From the NCBI GenBank assembly GCA_963678445.1, contig OY782877.1, positions 496,001-560,000 of the forward strand: DNA of 64,000 bases, written 5' to 3'. The first letter of the stretch is position 1. Each line of letters begins with the position of its first letter. Positions 31,689-39,640 of the stretch are shown here, one piece after another. Position numbers and translations under genes: made by a program. The notes under the pieces were generated by a model. It was not told the origin of the DNA, made no database searches, and saw only the letters and a list, made by a program, of their open reading frames with translations. Origin of the DNA: G963678445 sp963678445 (lineage in GTDB: Bacteria; Hydrogenedentota; Hydrogenedentia; Hydrogenedentales; G963678445).

Positions 31689-32037
31689 TGAGGACGCCTC
31701 CTCTCTGCAACAAACGCGTTAGTGCATACACACAGTCGCGATAGGGCGCTGCTGCCACGGCGGGCCTTGCAATAATGACCAACTCGGCTTGAATCTTAAA
31801 TGCGCCACGGTGCGTCCGATAAAACTCACGCAAATAACGTTTGACACGATTACGCACCACAGCATTGCCCACTTTTCGCGATACGGCAAACCCCAACTTG
31901 GATCCTGAACCCGTGCACTGAACCACATAGCAAACAAAATAACGTCCCACATATTTCTCGCCCGTTGAAAAAACACGGGCATAATCGGTCTTTTTAGTGA
32001 GACGGTCTGCACGAGGAAAAGTAAAGTGGTTCGACAC
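31681..32037 (-). CDS. rnpA: ribonuclease P protein component
   Basis: 118 residues, GTG start, 21 bp after rpmH. The RNR motif VVRNRVKRYLREFYR contacts the catalytic RNA; KLGFAVSRKVGNAV precedes it. It processes the 5' ends of pre-tRNAs together with the RNase P RNA, whose gene is not in the window. Co-transcribed with rpmH. Confidence 0.96.
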   Translation of the reverse strand: MSNHFTFPRADRLTKKTDYARVFSTGEKYVGRYFVCYVVQCTGSGSKLGFAVSRKVGNAVVRNRVKRYLREFYRTHRGAFKIQAELVIIARPAVAAAPYRDCVYALTRLLQRGGVLNG

Positions 32038-32058
32038 AAGAGGCTCATCACGCTGTAT

Positions 32059-32193
32059 TTATGCCGAAAGGCGCTTGCGCCCCTTACGACGACGATTTGC
32101 AATTACTCTCCGGCCACCCGGAGTCGCCATACGCGCACGAAAACCATGAGTACGCTTACGTCGAATATTTGATGGTTGAAAAGTTCTTTTCAC
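32059..32193 (-). CDS. rpmH: 50S ribosomal protein L34
   Basis: 44 residues, GTG start with AGAAGGAG 7 nt upstream. The sequence begins MKRTFQPSNIRRKRTHGFRA and continues with RMATPGGR and a basic KGRKRLSA end, an unmistakable L34. First gene of the rpmH-rnpA-yidD-yidC-jag-mnmE cluster. In many bacteria dnaA and oriC lie just upstream of it; here neither dnaA nor an obvious DnaA-box cluster is visible in the next 600 bp. Confidence 0.97.
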   Translation of the reverse strand: MKRTFQPSNIRRKRTHGFRARMATPGGRRVIANRRRKGRKRLSA

Positions 32194-32294
32194 AACACGC
32201 TCCTTCTGAATCGATTTTATACGGTGGATTACAATACATACACGGCAGTGTTTAAACGGTATGTTTTAACACAATACACTACCGCGGCGCCCAA

Positions 32295-32311
32295 AAGCCC
32301 GATAAGGGCTT
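32295..32311 (-). terminator. small hairpin upstream of rpmH
   Basis: AAGCCC-loop-GGGCTT followed by TTGG on the minus strand. It could end transcripts arriving from the flagellar-like gene before rpmH. Weak. Confidence 0.35.
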
Positions 32312-32474
32312 GTTCGATGAGCCCATACTTTACTATTTTTTGCCTTCCGAAGTCAAACACCGCGAACCCCAAATTCAACGATCCCCGGTTTTACAATTAA
32401 CACAAGAATAACAGGACGCGCCTACCCTCCCCATCTCCAATTTCCCCGGTTTTCTTTTGGTTCTTTCTTTTTCT

Positions 32475-32560
32475 GGCAGTCCAGCGACCGCGAGCAGGTG
32501 GCCAGCGCCACAGGCAGTATATTTGGTCCTTGCCACCCCTACCCCACATCCGCCGTTTCT
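32475..32560 (+). repeat. two fused heads of the dispersed repeat
   Basis: A head with GCAGTC-CAGC-GACCGC is directly followed by a second with GTGGC-CAGC-GCCAC (32499), then TTTGGTCCTTGCCACC and a tail C-like TTTCCTCGTTTTTCTTG. Confidence 0.75.
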
Positions 32561-32700
32561 GATTTCCTCGTTTTTCTTGTGTTTTTCCGGTGGGCGGATA
32601 CAAAGTCCAGTAACCATAGCCAGAAAATATAATACTCCCCTCACCCAGCATAGAAAAATCAGGTTAATTCTTCGTTTTTCTTTGGTTCTTTCTTTTTCCG

Positions 32701-32813
32701 GCGGTCCAGCGACCGCAAGCAGGAAGTATGGCCTGTGCCGTGGGCAGCCAGAGAGAAAGCAGCTTAATTCCTCGTTTTTCTTTGGTTCTTTCTTTTTCCG
32801 TAAAAAGAAAGAA
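32701..32813 (+). repeat. dispersed hairpin repeat, tail C
   Basis: Head GCGGTC-CAGC-GACCGC (both arms changed relative to GTGGTC/GACCAC), then ATGGCCTGTGCCGT (second stem), then TTCCTCGTTTTTCTTTGG and the closing hairpin TTCTTTCTTTTT-CCGT-AAAAAGAAAGAA at 32786-32813, about 23 bp after the stop of the flagellar-like gene. Confidence 0.85.
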
Positions 32814-32836
32814 CATCGCTGGTTAGAAAAGCATCC

Positions 32837-33187
32837 TCAACCCACAATATTCATCAACGTGCCCAAGGCGTCATCCTGCGCACGAAAAGCGTTTGCATTC
32901 GCCTTAAAGCTGTTCGTATTCACGATAGAACCCACCTGCTCACGCGCCATATCCACATTCGAACGCGCCATAGGATCGGGAAGAGAAGCCAATGCATCCG
33001 CAGACGCAACATTCCCGGTAGCCGTCGGAGGGGAAACCGAGACCTCCACCCCGCCCTCCGCACGCGTTGTGTTCTGTGCACGTAACGCACGAAAGCCAGG
33101 CGTATTCACATTGGCTACATTATGCGCCGTAACGCTTTGCCGCGTGGAGGCAGCACGCATGCCGGATGCAGAAACCGATAAACTCAT
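32837..33187 (-). CDS. orphan flagellar basal-body rod-like protein (FlgB/FlgC type)
   Basis: 116 residues from ATG at 33187 with GGGAG upstream. The N-terminus SASGMRAASTRQSVTAHNVA followed by NVNTPGF is the flagellar rod/hook N-terminal motif; the C-terminus DMAREQVGSIVNTNSFKANA followed by NAFRAQDDALGTLMNIVG is the matching C-terminal motif. The Ala/Ser/Pro-rich middle is short. These ends form the coiled coils that stack in the flagellar rod. No other flagellar structural gene is present nearby, so it may be a relict or may serve a different filament. Shorter than a typical FlgC (about 140). Confidence 0.75.
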   Translation of the reverse strand: MSLSVSASGMRAASTRQSVTAHNVANVNTPGFRALRAQNTTRAEGGVEVSVSPPTATGNVASADALASLPDPMARSNVDMAREQVGSIVNTNSFKANANAFRAQDDALGTLMNIVG

Positions 33188-33296
33188 ACGCTTAATACTC
33201 CCTTTGAGGTAATCATACCACAAAAGGAACACACGCCCACTAACCCACTATCTTTATTACACTTAACAAAACCTACACCGTAGCCGCATGAATACC

Positions 33297-33383
33297 TAAA
33301 AGCAACAGATATGGTCCTCACCGTTCATGAGCATTATAAGATTTCTCTTTTTATGACAGCTTTTCAGATTTCAGTCACTAAAT
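33297..33383 (+). repeat. dispersed repeat, tail A, 5'-truncated
   Basis: It lacks the first hairpin; begins at AAAAGCAACAGATATGG, then TCCTCACCGT and the tail TATGACAGCTTTTCAGATTT with CAGTCACTAAA. It forms the left border of the unknown four-gene cluster. Confidence 0.8.
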
Positions 33384-33475
33384 CCTCACCACCTCCATAC
33401 AACACTGCCGGGCATCCCAGTAACAACTATGCTTTCCTGTTATATGCATTGCAATCCTTTCATGCCGACACATCC

Positions 33476-34000
33476 TTAAATGAAAACACGCTTCCCCTTG
33501 AAAGCATCGCGCATTTCCCTGTACTCCTGCACCGCATCCGCCGCAATAGCTTCTCCAGCGAGCAACTGACATAAACGCGTGGAAAGCCCAAAACTGGTGT
33601 TGTGGGGACAGGGAAATACCTTCCACGACTTTTGCAGACACTCAACAGCATCCTTTGTTTTGCCAGACCTAAAGCAGGCTATTCCCAAATCAGTATACGC
33701 GTGGTTTAACCCACAGGACTGCGGAGCAAACCAAAGATAATCATAGGTGATACGTTTCCGGGCCGTCCAAATCGCCAAAGCGTACAAACGACACTTTAAG
33801 GCGCACCTCCCCAAACACCACAACAAAAGATGAAGAAAAACCCCGCCAATCAGCGTAACTAAACTACTCACCTCCCAGCCCACCGGAAAAATCTCTGGAT
33901 ACTTTTTCTTCGGATTCGTATCATCCAAAAACGCATGGAATATCCGAATCAAATACAGTATCTTTTCCTTGTTCAATGCTTCGTATGGAATCCTCTCCAC
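33476..34000 (-). CDS. hypothetical membrane protein with TPR-like C-terminus
   Basis: 174 residues, GTG start immediately after the stop of the upstream gene, with GAGGAG inside that gene's end, so translation is coupled. One hydrophobic segment (about 45-65, VSSLVTLIGGVFLHLLLW). The C-terminal half reads NHAYTDLGIACFRSGKTKDA then VECLQKSWKVF, the Gly/Ala/Tyr pattern of one tetratricopeptide repeat and perhaps a second. I do not recognise the family. Last gene of a four-gene minus-strand cluster of unknowns. Confidence 0.6.
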   Translation of the reverse strand: MERIPYEALNKEKILYLIRIFHAFLDDTNPKKKYPEIFPVGWEVSSLVTLIGGVFLHLLLWCLGRCALKCRLYALAIWTARKRITYDYLWFAPQSCGLNHAYTDLGIACFRSGKTKDAVECLQKSWKVFPCPHNTSFGLSTRLCQLLAGEAIAADAVQEYREMRDAFKGKRVFI

Positions 34001-34001
34001 C

Positions 34002-34799
34002 TCACTCCATCTCCTCAGGCTCTTTAGAAGTGCATTCTTTCCATTCTCTTTTTCGCTGCATGTACCTTCCGTTATTCATAGCCTCCTTTACATCCTTGTG
34101 CATAGAAGAAATGCGTCTATAGGAAAAACAAACTTCCCGCAGCTTTTCAGATAGAATAGCGCGGTCGGGCACAGCTTCGTCGGCATACTCAAATAGCTTC
34201 TCTACTAATTTGGAATTAGCAAGCACTTCGCTGTAGAACGTCTGCATGTCCTCGGTATGAAAATCTGGCTCCACAGCATCATCCGCATACGCATCAAACG
34301 AAATTTCTTGGTCATTACAAAAGATGGAGATCCAAAAATAGACGTGCGCATATTGCCATCCTTTCGGACAGTTTGCATGGAAAAAATGGTTCAACGGCAA
34401 CGCGTGCCAATAACTCATGATAAGCCAAACCAGAAATTGCCTGCTGTCGCTACACCCTGCCTCGTCAAGTAACTCCAATATCTGTTGATGAGGAATTGCG
34501 TCAAACCTGCAAATAGACATCAATGCATCAGGCGCAGCTTGAGATGGGGCAATACGGCATGCCTCAGCCAGATCAGAATATGAACATAGCTCATTCACAA
34601 AATCATTCAATACAGACTTACTGGCATAACAAAGGCGAGAAAAAGCTATCAGTTCCCTTTTTCCTCCCTTTTCTGCTTCCGCACACAACATTTCAACCAT
34701 GTCCTGATATATGTGCTGCACAGGATAACTTCGCGGCCGATTCTGCCATTTATAAAGGTAGAGTAGTTGAAAGTAAAACACCCCTTTTTTTATCCTCAA
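34002..34799 (-). CDS. hypothetical protein, alpha-helical, unknown family
   Basis: 265 residues from a TTG (34799) a few bases after the stop of the small upstream gene; a GTG at 34781 is an alternative. Predominantly helical, cysteine-rich in its first half (CAEAEKGG, RLCYASKSV, LCSYSDLAEACR), with hydrophobic/aromatic stretches (FLVWLIMSYWHALPLNHFFH, YAHVYFWISIFC) and an acidic stretch DAYADDAVEPDFHTED. It ends in a highly charged tail (KREWKE...KEPEEME). No enzyme motif is visible. Its place inside a coupled run with small membrane proteins suggests a common function. Confidence 0.6.
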   Translation of the reverse strand: MRIKKGVFYFQLLYLYKWQNRPRSYPVQHIYQDMVEMLCAEAEKGGKRELIAFSRLCYASKSVLNDFVNELCSYSDLAEACRIAPSQAAPDALMSICRFDAIPHQQILELLDEAGCSDSRQFLVWLIMSYWHALPLNHFFHANCPKGWQYAHVYFWISIFCNDQEISFDAYADDAVEPDFHTEDMQTFYSEVLANSKLVEKLFEYADEAVPDRAILSEKLREVCFSYRRISSMHKDVKEAMNNGRYMQRKREWKECTSKEPEEME

Positions 34800-34807
34800 C
34801 AGCTTAA

Positions 34808-34966
34808 TCAGACGAATATTAATTCTGTAAAAAAAGGAAATATAGAAACCGGAAAGAAAAAAAGCCCCATAATGCCCAAAAGCATAAAATTTACAACGGA
34901 AAGAAAATAGAAACAGTAATATCCTTTAGAAAATTCACTATCAAAAAACGGTTTATCGTCGCTCAT
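34808..34966 (-). CDS. small membrane protein, 52 residues, unknown
   Basis: ATG at 34966 is preceded by GGAAGG with 8 nt spacing. The product starts MSDDKPFFDSEFSKGYYCF and has two closely spaced hydrophobic segments (about 17-33 and 34-52) rich in Phe, so it should be a membrane hairpin. It ends 8 bp before the next start, consistent with coupling. No homologue is recognised. Confidence 0.55.
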   Translation of the reverse strand: MSDDKPFFDSEFSKGYYCFYFLSVVNFMLLGIMGLFFFPVSIFPFFTELIFV

Positions 34967-35054
34967 ATTCATTTCCTTCCATCAATTCTCACTAGGCAAA
35001 TGTTCAGCGCTGTAGACGATTATATAAACGCCCATTCACTGGTTCGTCCTCATG

Positions 35055-35378
35055 TTATACACTCAGGAGCCATTCGGCGCATTCATATGACAGCATGGGC
35101 CACAGGAAAAGTAGTGCTATACTGCCCAAGCTACATAGAAACAGGTAAAGAAAAACGCCCTCATTCATCCAGACCAGTAATAGCACTAATGGGCACAGAA
35201 TAAGGCCTGCTACTATTTGAACCTGAAGATGCACTGCGTTAAAGCCGGGGGCAAAAAACATTAAAAGGGGTAGAAGAATCGCTAAAGTAACTCCCACTCC
35301 CATTGGACGTTTCCAGGTGCCGTCTTGCATGCATTTGAACGAAAGCACAAGCACCATAACTTTGAAGGACAAAAACAT
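35055..35378 (-). CDS. small membrane protein, 107 residues, unknown
   Basis: ATG at 35378 with AGGAG 9 nt upstream. Three or four hydrophobic segments are visible (about 3-14, 30-44, 52-72 and 77-95), with a short basic loop KRPMGVG. First gene of the unknown cluster running to 33476. No family recognised; it resembles small inner-membrane subunits only in a general way. Confidence 0.6.
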   Translation of the reverse strand: MFLSFKVMVLVLSFKCMQDGTWKRPMGVGVTLAILLPLLMFFAPGFNAVHLQVQIVAGLILCPLVLLLVWMNEGVFLYLFLCSLGSIALLFLWPMLSYECAEWLLSV

Positions 35379-35541
35379 GTTTTCATACTCCTGGCTATTC
35401 TAGCCTACCGGAACACATCGCGTGGCCAGCAGACCCATTTGTTAGTTATACTCTCAATAAATACCACCACTCTTCAACTTTATTCGTAGATAATGGATTT
35501 TTTTCGCTGGTCTCAACTGCATACAAATGTGATAGACTAAC
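35379..35541. other. short AT-rich gap before the kinase locus
   Basis: Contains upstream sequence of the unknown cluster. No promoter stands out. Confidence 0.3.
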
Positions 35542-35632
35542 GTGGTCCAGGGACCACAGCCAACGAGGTATGGCCCTTCCCGTTGCTGCTGAAACTACTT
35601 CTTTTTTTATTGCAGCTCTTGGGTGTTAAGGC
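35542..35632 (+). repeat. dispersed hairpin repeat, tail A (right border of unknown cluster)
   Basis: Head GTGGTCC-AG-GGACCAC, in which a loop C to G change extends the stem, then TATGGCCCTTCCCGT and tail TTTTTTTATTGCAGCTCTTGG. Same orientation as the copy at 33297. Confidence 0.8.
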
Positions 35633-35687
35633 GCCAACCCGTAGGATGTTGGTCTTGAAACAGGGCGGTGATGTATGAAAAAAGTAT

Positions 35688-36596
35688 GTGGGGATGTGTG
35701 TGGAACCTGTAGAAGAAAATAAAAGCCGGGACGGGAAACGTGCGGCGCGACAGCGGATCGCAGGGCAGTATGAGGTGCTGCGTCCGTTGGGTCGTGGGGG
35801 CATGGGCAAGGTCTTTCTGGTGCGGGATCTTCGTAGTGGGCAGAAACTGGCGTTGAAGATGCTCCGTGGGCGCTGGCAGGACAGCAAGCCTATCGTTGCC
35901 CGTTTTGAACGGGAGGTGCAGGCGTTACGGCAATTGGATCATCCGTGTATTGTGAAGGTTTTTGATGCGCGTCGCGATGATGATCTTTTGTATTTTACGA
36001 TGGAATACATTGAAGGGCGCAGCGTGCGGGAGTGGTTGCAGCGGAAAGGCCAACTGGATTTCCCATCGGTGGTGCGCGTGCTGTGTCTGGTTGCCCGCGC
36101 TTTGGAACATGCCCATCGCATCACGATCCACCGCGACATATCGCCGGACAATGTCATGGTCACTGCTCAAGGCGAAGTACGTCTGCTCGATTTTGGTCTG
36201 GCCAAGCTTAATGATGTCTATCAGGGCCTCACGTTAATTGGCAGCAACATGGGAAAAATGCAGTACAATGCCCCTGAACAACGCCTCAATGCTGCCGAGG
36301 TCGATCATCGTGCAGATATTTACCCGCTGGGCATCATGTTCTTCGAAATGCTGACGGGGCGCCGTCCGGAGGAGGGCGAAAAGCTGACCTCAGTACGCCG
36401 CGACCTTCCCCGCAGTGCACAGACTTTCTTCGCAAAGGCTACCGCGGATCACCCTAAGGATCGCTTTCAAAGCGCCCATGATTTCCACGAGGCGCTGCTC
36501 GCGCTCTACCGCGAATGGAAAAAGAAATCGTCGCGTCCTTCGCTGAAACGGTTCTTTGGACGTCTCTTTCTCAGGTCCAGAAAAAAGAATAAATAA
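35688..36596 (+). CDS. PknB-type serine/threonine protein kinase, soluble
   Basis: 302 residues. Kinase motifs in order: GRGGMG (35-40), Lys57 in LALK, HRDISPDN (148-155), DFG (168-170), YNAPEQR in place of APE and a DHRADIYPLG helix. The catalytic loop has Ser where most Hanks kinases have Lys (HRDxK), a variant also met in other bacterial kinases. No transmembrane segment or sensor domain; the protein ends in a basic tail (KKKSSRPSLKRFFGRLFLRS). The start is uncertain among GTG 35688, ATG 35694 and GTG 35700. Substrates are unknown and no phosphatase partner is adjacent. Confidence 0.88.
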   Translation: MGMCVEPVEENKSRDGKRAARQRIAGQYEVLRPLGRGGMGKVFLVRDLRSGQKLALKMLRGRWQDSKPIVARFEREVQALRQLDHPCIVKVFDARRDDDLLYFTMEYIEGRSVREWLQRKGQLDFPSVVRVLCLVARALEHAHRITIHRDISPDNVMVTAQGEVRLLDFGLAKLNDVYQGLTLIGSNMGKMQYNAPEQRLNAAEVDHRADIYPLGIMFFEMLTGRRPEEGEKLTSVRRDLPRSAQTFFAKATADHPKDRFQSAHDFHEALLALYREWKKKSSRPSLKRFFGRLFLRSRKKNK

Positions 36597-36599
36597 CAC

Positions 36600-36637
36600 C
36601 TGGGGGAGACTTTTTGTGAACAAAAAGTCTCCCCCAG
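36600..36637 (+). terminator. hairpin directly after the kinase gene (tail B type)
   Basis: CTGGGGGAGACTTTTTGT pairs with its complement around GAAC, starting 3 bp after the stop codon, followed by AGACCCCTTTCAAAAAAAC. The same stem type and 3' flank occur after gcvPB and gcvT. Confidence 0.65.
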
Positions 36638-36656
36638 ACCCCTTTCAAAAAAACTT

Positions 36657-36754
36657 CAGGAATAAGGTATGGTCCTTGCCGTCCCTAACCCACGCTTGCC
36701 CAAATAACTCCTCGTTTTTCTTTGCTTCTTTCTTTTTCCGTAAAAAGAAAGAAG
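36657..36754 (+). repeat. dispersed repeat, tail C, without first hairpin
   Basis: GGAATAAGGTATGGTCCTTG then CCGTCCCTAACCC, then CTCCTCGTTTTTCTTTGC, closing hairpin CTTCTTTCTTTTT-CCGT-complement at 36725-36754, 31 bp after the methyltransferase stop. Confidence 0.75.
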
Positions 36755-36785
36755 GAGTTGTAAAAACAACACGGTTATCAATTCA

Positions 36786-37766
36786 TTATTTTTTATCCAC
36801 CATCCACAAGCTGCTCTTGGGGGTAAGTGGCACCAGACGTCCCACATCAAAACCCGCCGCATCGGTCCAATTACAGACCTGCTCGGTCGTATACGTATCG
36901 CCGCCCTCTGTATGGAGCATCATTTGCAGCGCGAACATCATTGCAAAACTCGACCCGGTACGCCCTGGTTCCAGGAGAAAATCTTTGATAATCAGGCGTC
37001 CTCCGGGTAACAGGGCGTCAAAACATTTCTTCACCAGCGCAGCATTCTGCTCCTCACTAAAGGAGTGAATAATGTTCGATAACAGAATCAAATCATAGCC
37101 CGTCCCCAAAGTGTCCTGTGTCAAATCCCCCGGCACAAAACGCACCCGCTCCACCATCCCCGTTTTCTCTGCCTGCTCCTGCGCAATCGGAATCACCTCG
37201 GGCAAATCAAAAAGCGTACCGGCCATCTGTGGATGCGCCGCCAAGAAAGTCAGCATATACGTACCCGGTCCCCCGGCTACGTCCAACATGTTTTTGTATA
37301 TGGACAAATCAACAATATCTAATATCCCCTTAGCGCTCTCCTTGGCGATGTCCTGCATGCCGCAAATAAAATCACGTAGCGTTTCGCCCGTGCGCGGTTC
37401 CCGTTTCGCCGGTTTCCCTGTACGAATCACCTCGGGCAATTGCGACCACGCCGCCCAGCCATTTGCCTTGTGCCGCAAAATATGCGTCTGATCCAAGGGG
37501 GCACCAGGCACCAAACATTCCGAGGCCATCTCGCTGTTCCAGTATTTCCCCTCCTCCTTCTCCAGCAATTTCAAACCCACCAGAGCATCCAGCAGCATGC
37601 GTGTACCACGTCCATCCCAACCCAGACACTGCGCCACCTCCTCTGACGAACGCCGTTCCTCAAGTAAGGGAAACACGCCTCCCTCCAAGGCGGTAAACAA
37701 CACTTGTGAGCGTTGAAAGCCTGCCGAAATACCATCCAGTGCGCGTATAAATTCAGGAAGTTGCAT
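36786..37766 (-). CDS. O-methyltransferase-like protein (Methyltransf_2/acetylserotonin OMT type)
   Basis: 326 residues. N-terminal winged-helix dimerisation domain (about 10-95: VLFTALEGGVFPLLEERRSS, then GTRMLLDALVGLKLL) and a C-terminal SAM-binding domain: motif I LDVAGGPGTY, then TLFDLPEVIPIA, GDLTQDTLGTGYDLILLSNI, IHSFSEEQ and LIIKDFLLEPGRTG. These enzymes methylate hydroxyl groups on small aromatic or polyketide substrates. The acceptor is unknown; no biosynthetic cluster surrounds it. Convergent with the kinase. Confidence 0.88.
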   Translation of the reverse strand: MQLPEFIRALDGISAGFQRSQVLFTALEGGVFPLLEERRSSEEVAQCLGWDGRGTRMLLDALVGLKLLEKEEGKYWNSEMASECLVPGAPLDQTHILRHKANGWAAWSQLPEVIRTGKPAKREPRTGETLRDFICGMQDIAKESAKGILDIVDLSIYKNMLDVAGGPGTYMLTFLAAHPQMAGTLFDLPEVIPIAQEQAEKTGMVERVRFVPGDLTQDTLGTGYDLILLSNIIHSFSEEQNAALVKKCFDALLPGGRLIIKDFLLEPGRTGSSFAMMFALQMMLHTEGGDTYTTEQVCNWTDAAGFDVGRLVPLTPKSSLWMVDKK

Positions 37767-38043
37767 CTATATCCCTTTCCATTTTTCCTCAGAATTCCCC
37801 TTAGTATACGCCCTTATTCCCTAAAATAGAACCTGATTTCAACCGCAGCACAATACTGTCTGTAGGGGAAATAATAAAAACTTCCAAAAAATAAATTGGA
37901 TTCCGCCCCCCTTTTTCCTGTACCATTTGCCCTAGGGCAGTGTGGCTGTTTAACCGCTCCTGTTTCGTAAGGCATATTTTACTTCCTGAAGCAGACCGCG
38001 TTAACGATGTCATGCTGCAGCGGGTTGTACATATCTCTTCTCA
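37767..38043. other. intergenic region
   Basis: Holds a 70-codon minus-strand open frame (37801-38013) lacking a ribosome binding site and recognisable features, which I do not call as a gene. Repeat DNA begins at 38044. Confidence 0.35.
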
Positions 38044-38140
38044 AAGCAGTCCAGTGACCGCAAGCAAGAGGTATGCTCCTTACCGTCCCTGAACATCACA
38101 AAGTTTTGTTTTTTGGATAACTGTCGGGACACTAGTCGCT
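38044..38140 (+). repeat. dispersed hairpin repeat, tail A, upstream of trpB2
   Basis: Head GCAGTC-CAGT-GACCGC (one mismatch), second stem TATGCTCCTTACCGTCC, tail GTTTTGTTTTTTGGATAACTG and ACACTAGTCGCTA. Confidence 0.8.
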
Positions 38141-38167
38141 ATTGATAGATAAAAGAAAGGGATTACG

Positions 38168-39529
38168 ATGCAAGATTACAACATTCTGTTGGACGCCAAA
38201 AAAATGCCGGATGCGTGGTATAACATCACGCCGGACCTTCCCACTCCTATGGCGCCCCCCCTGCATCCGGTTACACAAAAGCCTTGCACAAAGGAAGACC
38301 TCACACCGATCTTTCCTGAAAACCTCATTGAACAGGAAATGTCGAATGAGCAGATGATTTCCATTCCCGGCGAAGTCATGGACATCTACAAACTGTGGCG
38401 TCCTACCCCGTTGCGTCGCGCTTATCGCCTGGAAAAAGCGCTGGGGACACCCGCCAAGATTTTCTACAAAAACGAAAGCGTCAGCCCGTCGGGTAGCCAT
38501 AAGATCAACACCGCTATCGCGCAGGCATACTATAATAAAGAAGCGGGCGTCAACGAACTCACAACGGAAACGGGTGCGGGCCAATGGGGCACCGCCCTCA
38601 GTATCGCCTGCAGCATGTTCGACATGAAATGCACCGTCTTCATGGTTAGAGTCAGCTTCAAGCAGAAACCCTATCGTCGCAGCCTGATGCAGACCTACGG
38701 TGGAAAAGTTATCGCCAGCCCCAGCGACCAGACCGAAATCGGACGGAAAATCGCTGCAGAAAACCCCAACACCACCGGTAGCTTGGGCATGGCCATCTCC
38801 GAAGCGGTCGAAGCCGCTGTCAAGAGCAATGGCCAGGCCAAATACACCTTGGGCAGTGTGCTTAACCATGTACTGCTGCACCAGACCATCATCGGTGAAG
38901 AAGCCAAACTACAGCTCGAGTCCGCTGGCGAATATCCCGATGTAGTTATTGGCTGCTGCGGTGGCGGCTCCAACTTTGCGGGTATCGCCTTCCCCTTCGC
39001 CCAAGACAAGATTAAAAAAGGCCGTGATATCGACTTCATCGCTGTGGAACCAACGGCATGCCCCACGTTGACGCGTGGACCGTATGCATACGATTTCGGC
39101 GACACCGGCGGCATGACCCCGCTGCTGATGCAATACACCCTCGGTCACAACTTCGTTCCTCCTGGCATCCACGCCGGTGGCTTACGCTACCACGGCGTTG
39201 CCTCGCAAGTGGCCCACTTGGTCAAAGAAGGCGTCATGCGCGCAGCTGCATACCACCAGAATCCCTGCTTCGACGCCGCAATGCTCTTTGCCCGTTCCGA
39301 AGGCATCGTACCTGCACCAGAATCCAGCCACGCTATCAAAGCCGCTATCGAAGAAGCCCTCAAATGCAAGGAGTCTGGTGAAACCAAGACCATCCTCTTC
39401 AATCTCAGCGGTCATGGTCACTTCGACATGAGCTCTTACGAAGCTTACCTCGCCGGTAACCTCGAAGATTTCGATCTGGATCCGGAAACCCTCAAAAAAG
39501 GCGTCTCCAGCATCCCCGAAATCGGCTAA
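38168..39529 (+). CDS. trpB2: TrpB2-type tryptophan synthase beta-like PLP enzyme
   Basis: 453 residues; AGAAAGGG precedes the ATG. The extended N-terminus (WYNITPDLPTPMAPPLHP) and GRP-type segment LWRPTPLRRAYRLEKAL distinguish TrpB2 from TrpB1. PLP lysine is Lys112 in SGSHKIN; GAGQWGTAL is the substrate loop, GCCGGGSNFAG binds the PLP phosphate. TrpB2 condenses indole or a related substrate with serine (or O-phosphoserine in some lineages) and usually does not pair with TrpA. No trp operon gene is adjacent, which fits an indole-salvage role. Single gene between repeat and terminator. Confidence 0.93.
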   Translation: MQDYNILLDAKKMPDAWYNITPDLPTPMAPPLHPVTQKPCTKEDLTPIFPENLIEQEMSNEQMISIPGEVMDIYKLWRPTPLRRAYRLEKALGTPAKIFYKNESVSPSGSHKINTAIAQAYYNKEAGVNELTTETGAGQWGTALSIACSMFDMKCTVFMVRVSFKQKPYRRSLMQTYGGKVIASPSDQTEIGRKIAAENPNTTGSLGMAISEAVEAAVKSNGQAKYTLGSVLNHVLLHQTIIGEEAKLQLESAGEYPDVVIGCCGGGSNFAGIAFPFAQDKIKKGRDIDFIAVEPTACPTLTRGPYAYDFGDTGGMTPLLMQYTLGHNFVPPGIHAGGLRYHGVASQVAHLVKEGVMRAAAYHQNPCFDAAMLFARSEGIVPAPESSHAIKAAIEEALKCKESGETKTILFNLSGHGHFDMSSYEAYLAGNLEDFDLDPETLKKGVSSIPEIG

Positions 39530-39547
39530 CCCCTCGTAAACTTAGAT

Positions 39548-39590
39548 AAATTTTGGGCAACCTTCGTGAAGAAGGTTGCCCAAAATTTTT
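39548..39590 (+). terminator. Rho-independent terminator after trpB2
   Basis: 18-bp stem AAATTTTGGGCAACCTTC and complement with GTGAA loop, ending in TTTTT. It begins 18 bp after the stop. Confidence 0.92.
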
Positions 39591-39640
39591 ATACCCAGAT
39601 CATTTTAAGAGGCGCTGTAGAGTCCTCTTTTCTTAACGCG

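Noticed and set aside
32457..33212. 251-codon plus-strand frame crossing repeats and the flagellar-like gene
   Set aside because: Composition reflects repeat and antisense sequence (FFFGSFFFRKKKE-type), no family features.
35675..35722. 15-codon Cys-containing frame overlapping the kinase start, possible leader peptide
   Set aside because: No convincing binding site or attenuator structure; overlap with the kinase start makes it likely accidental.
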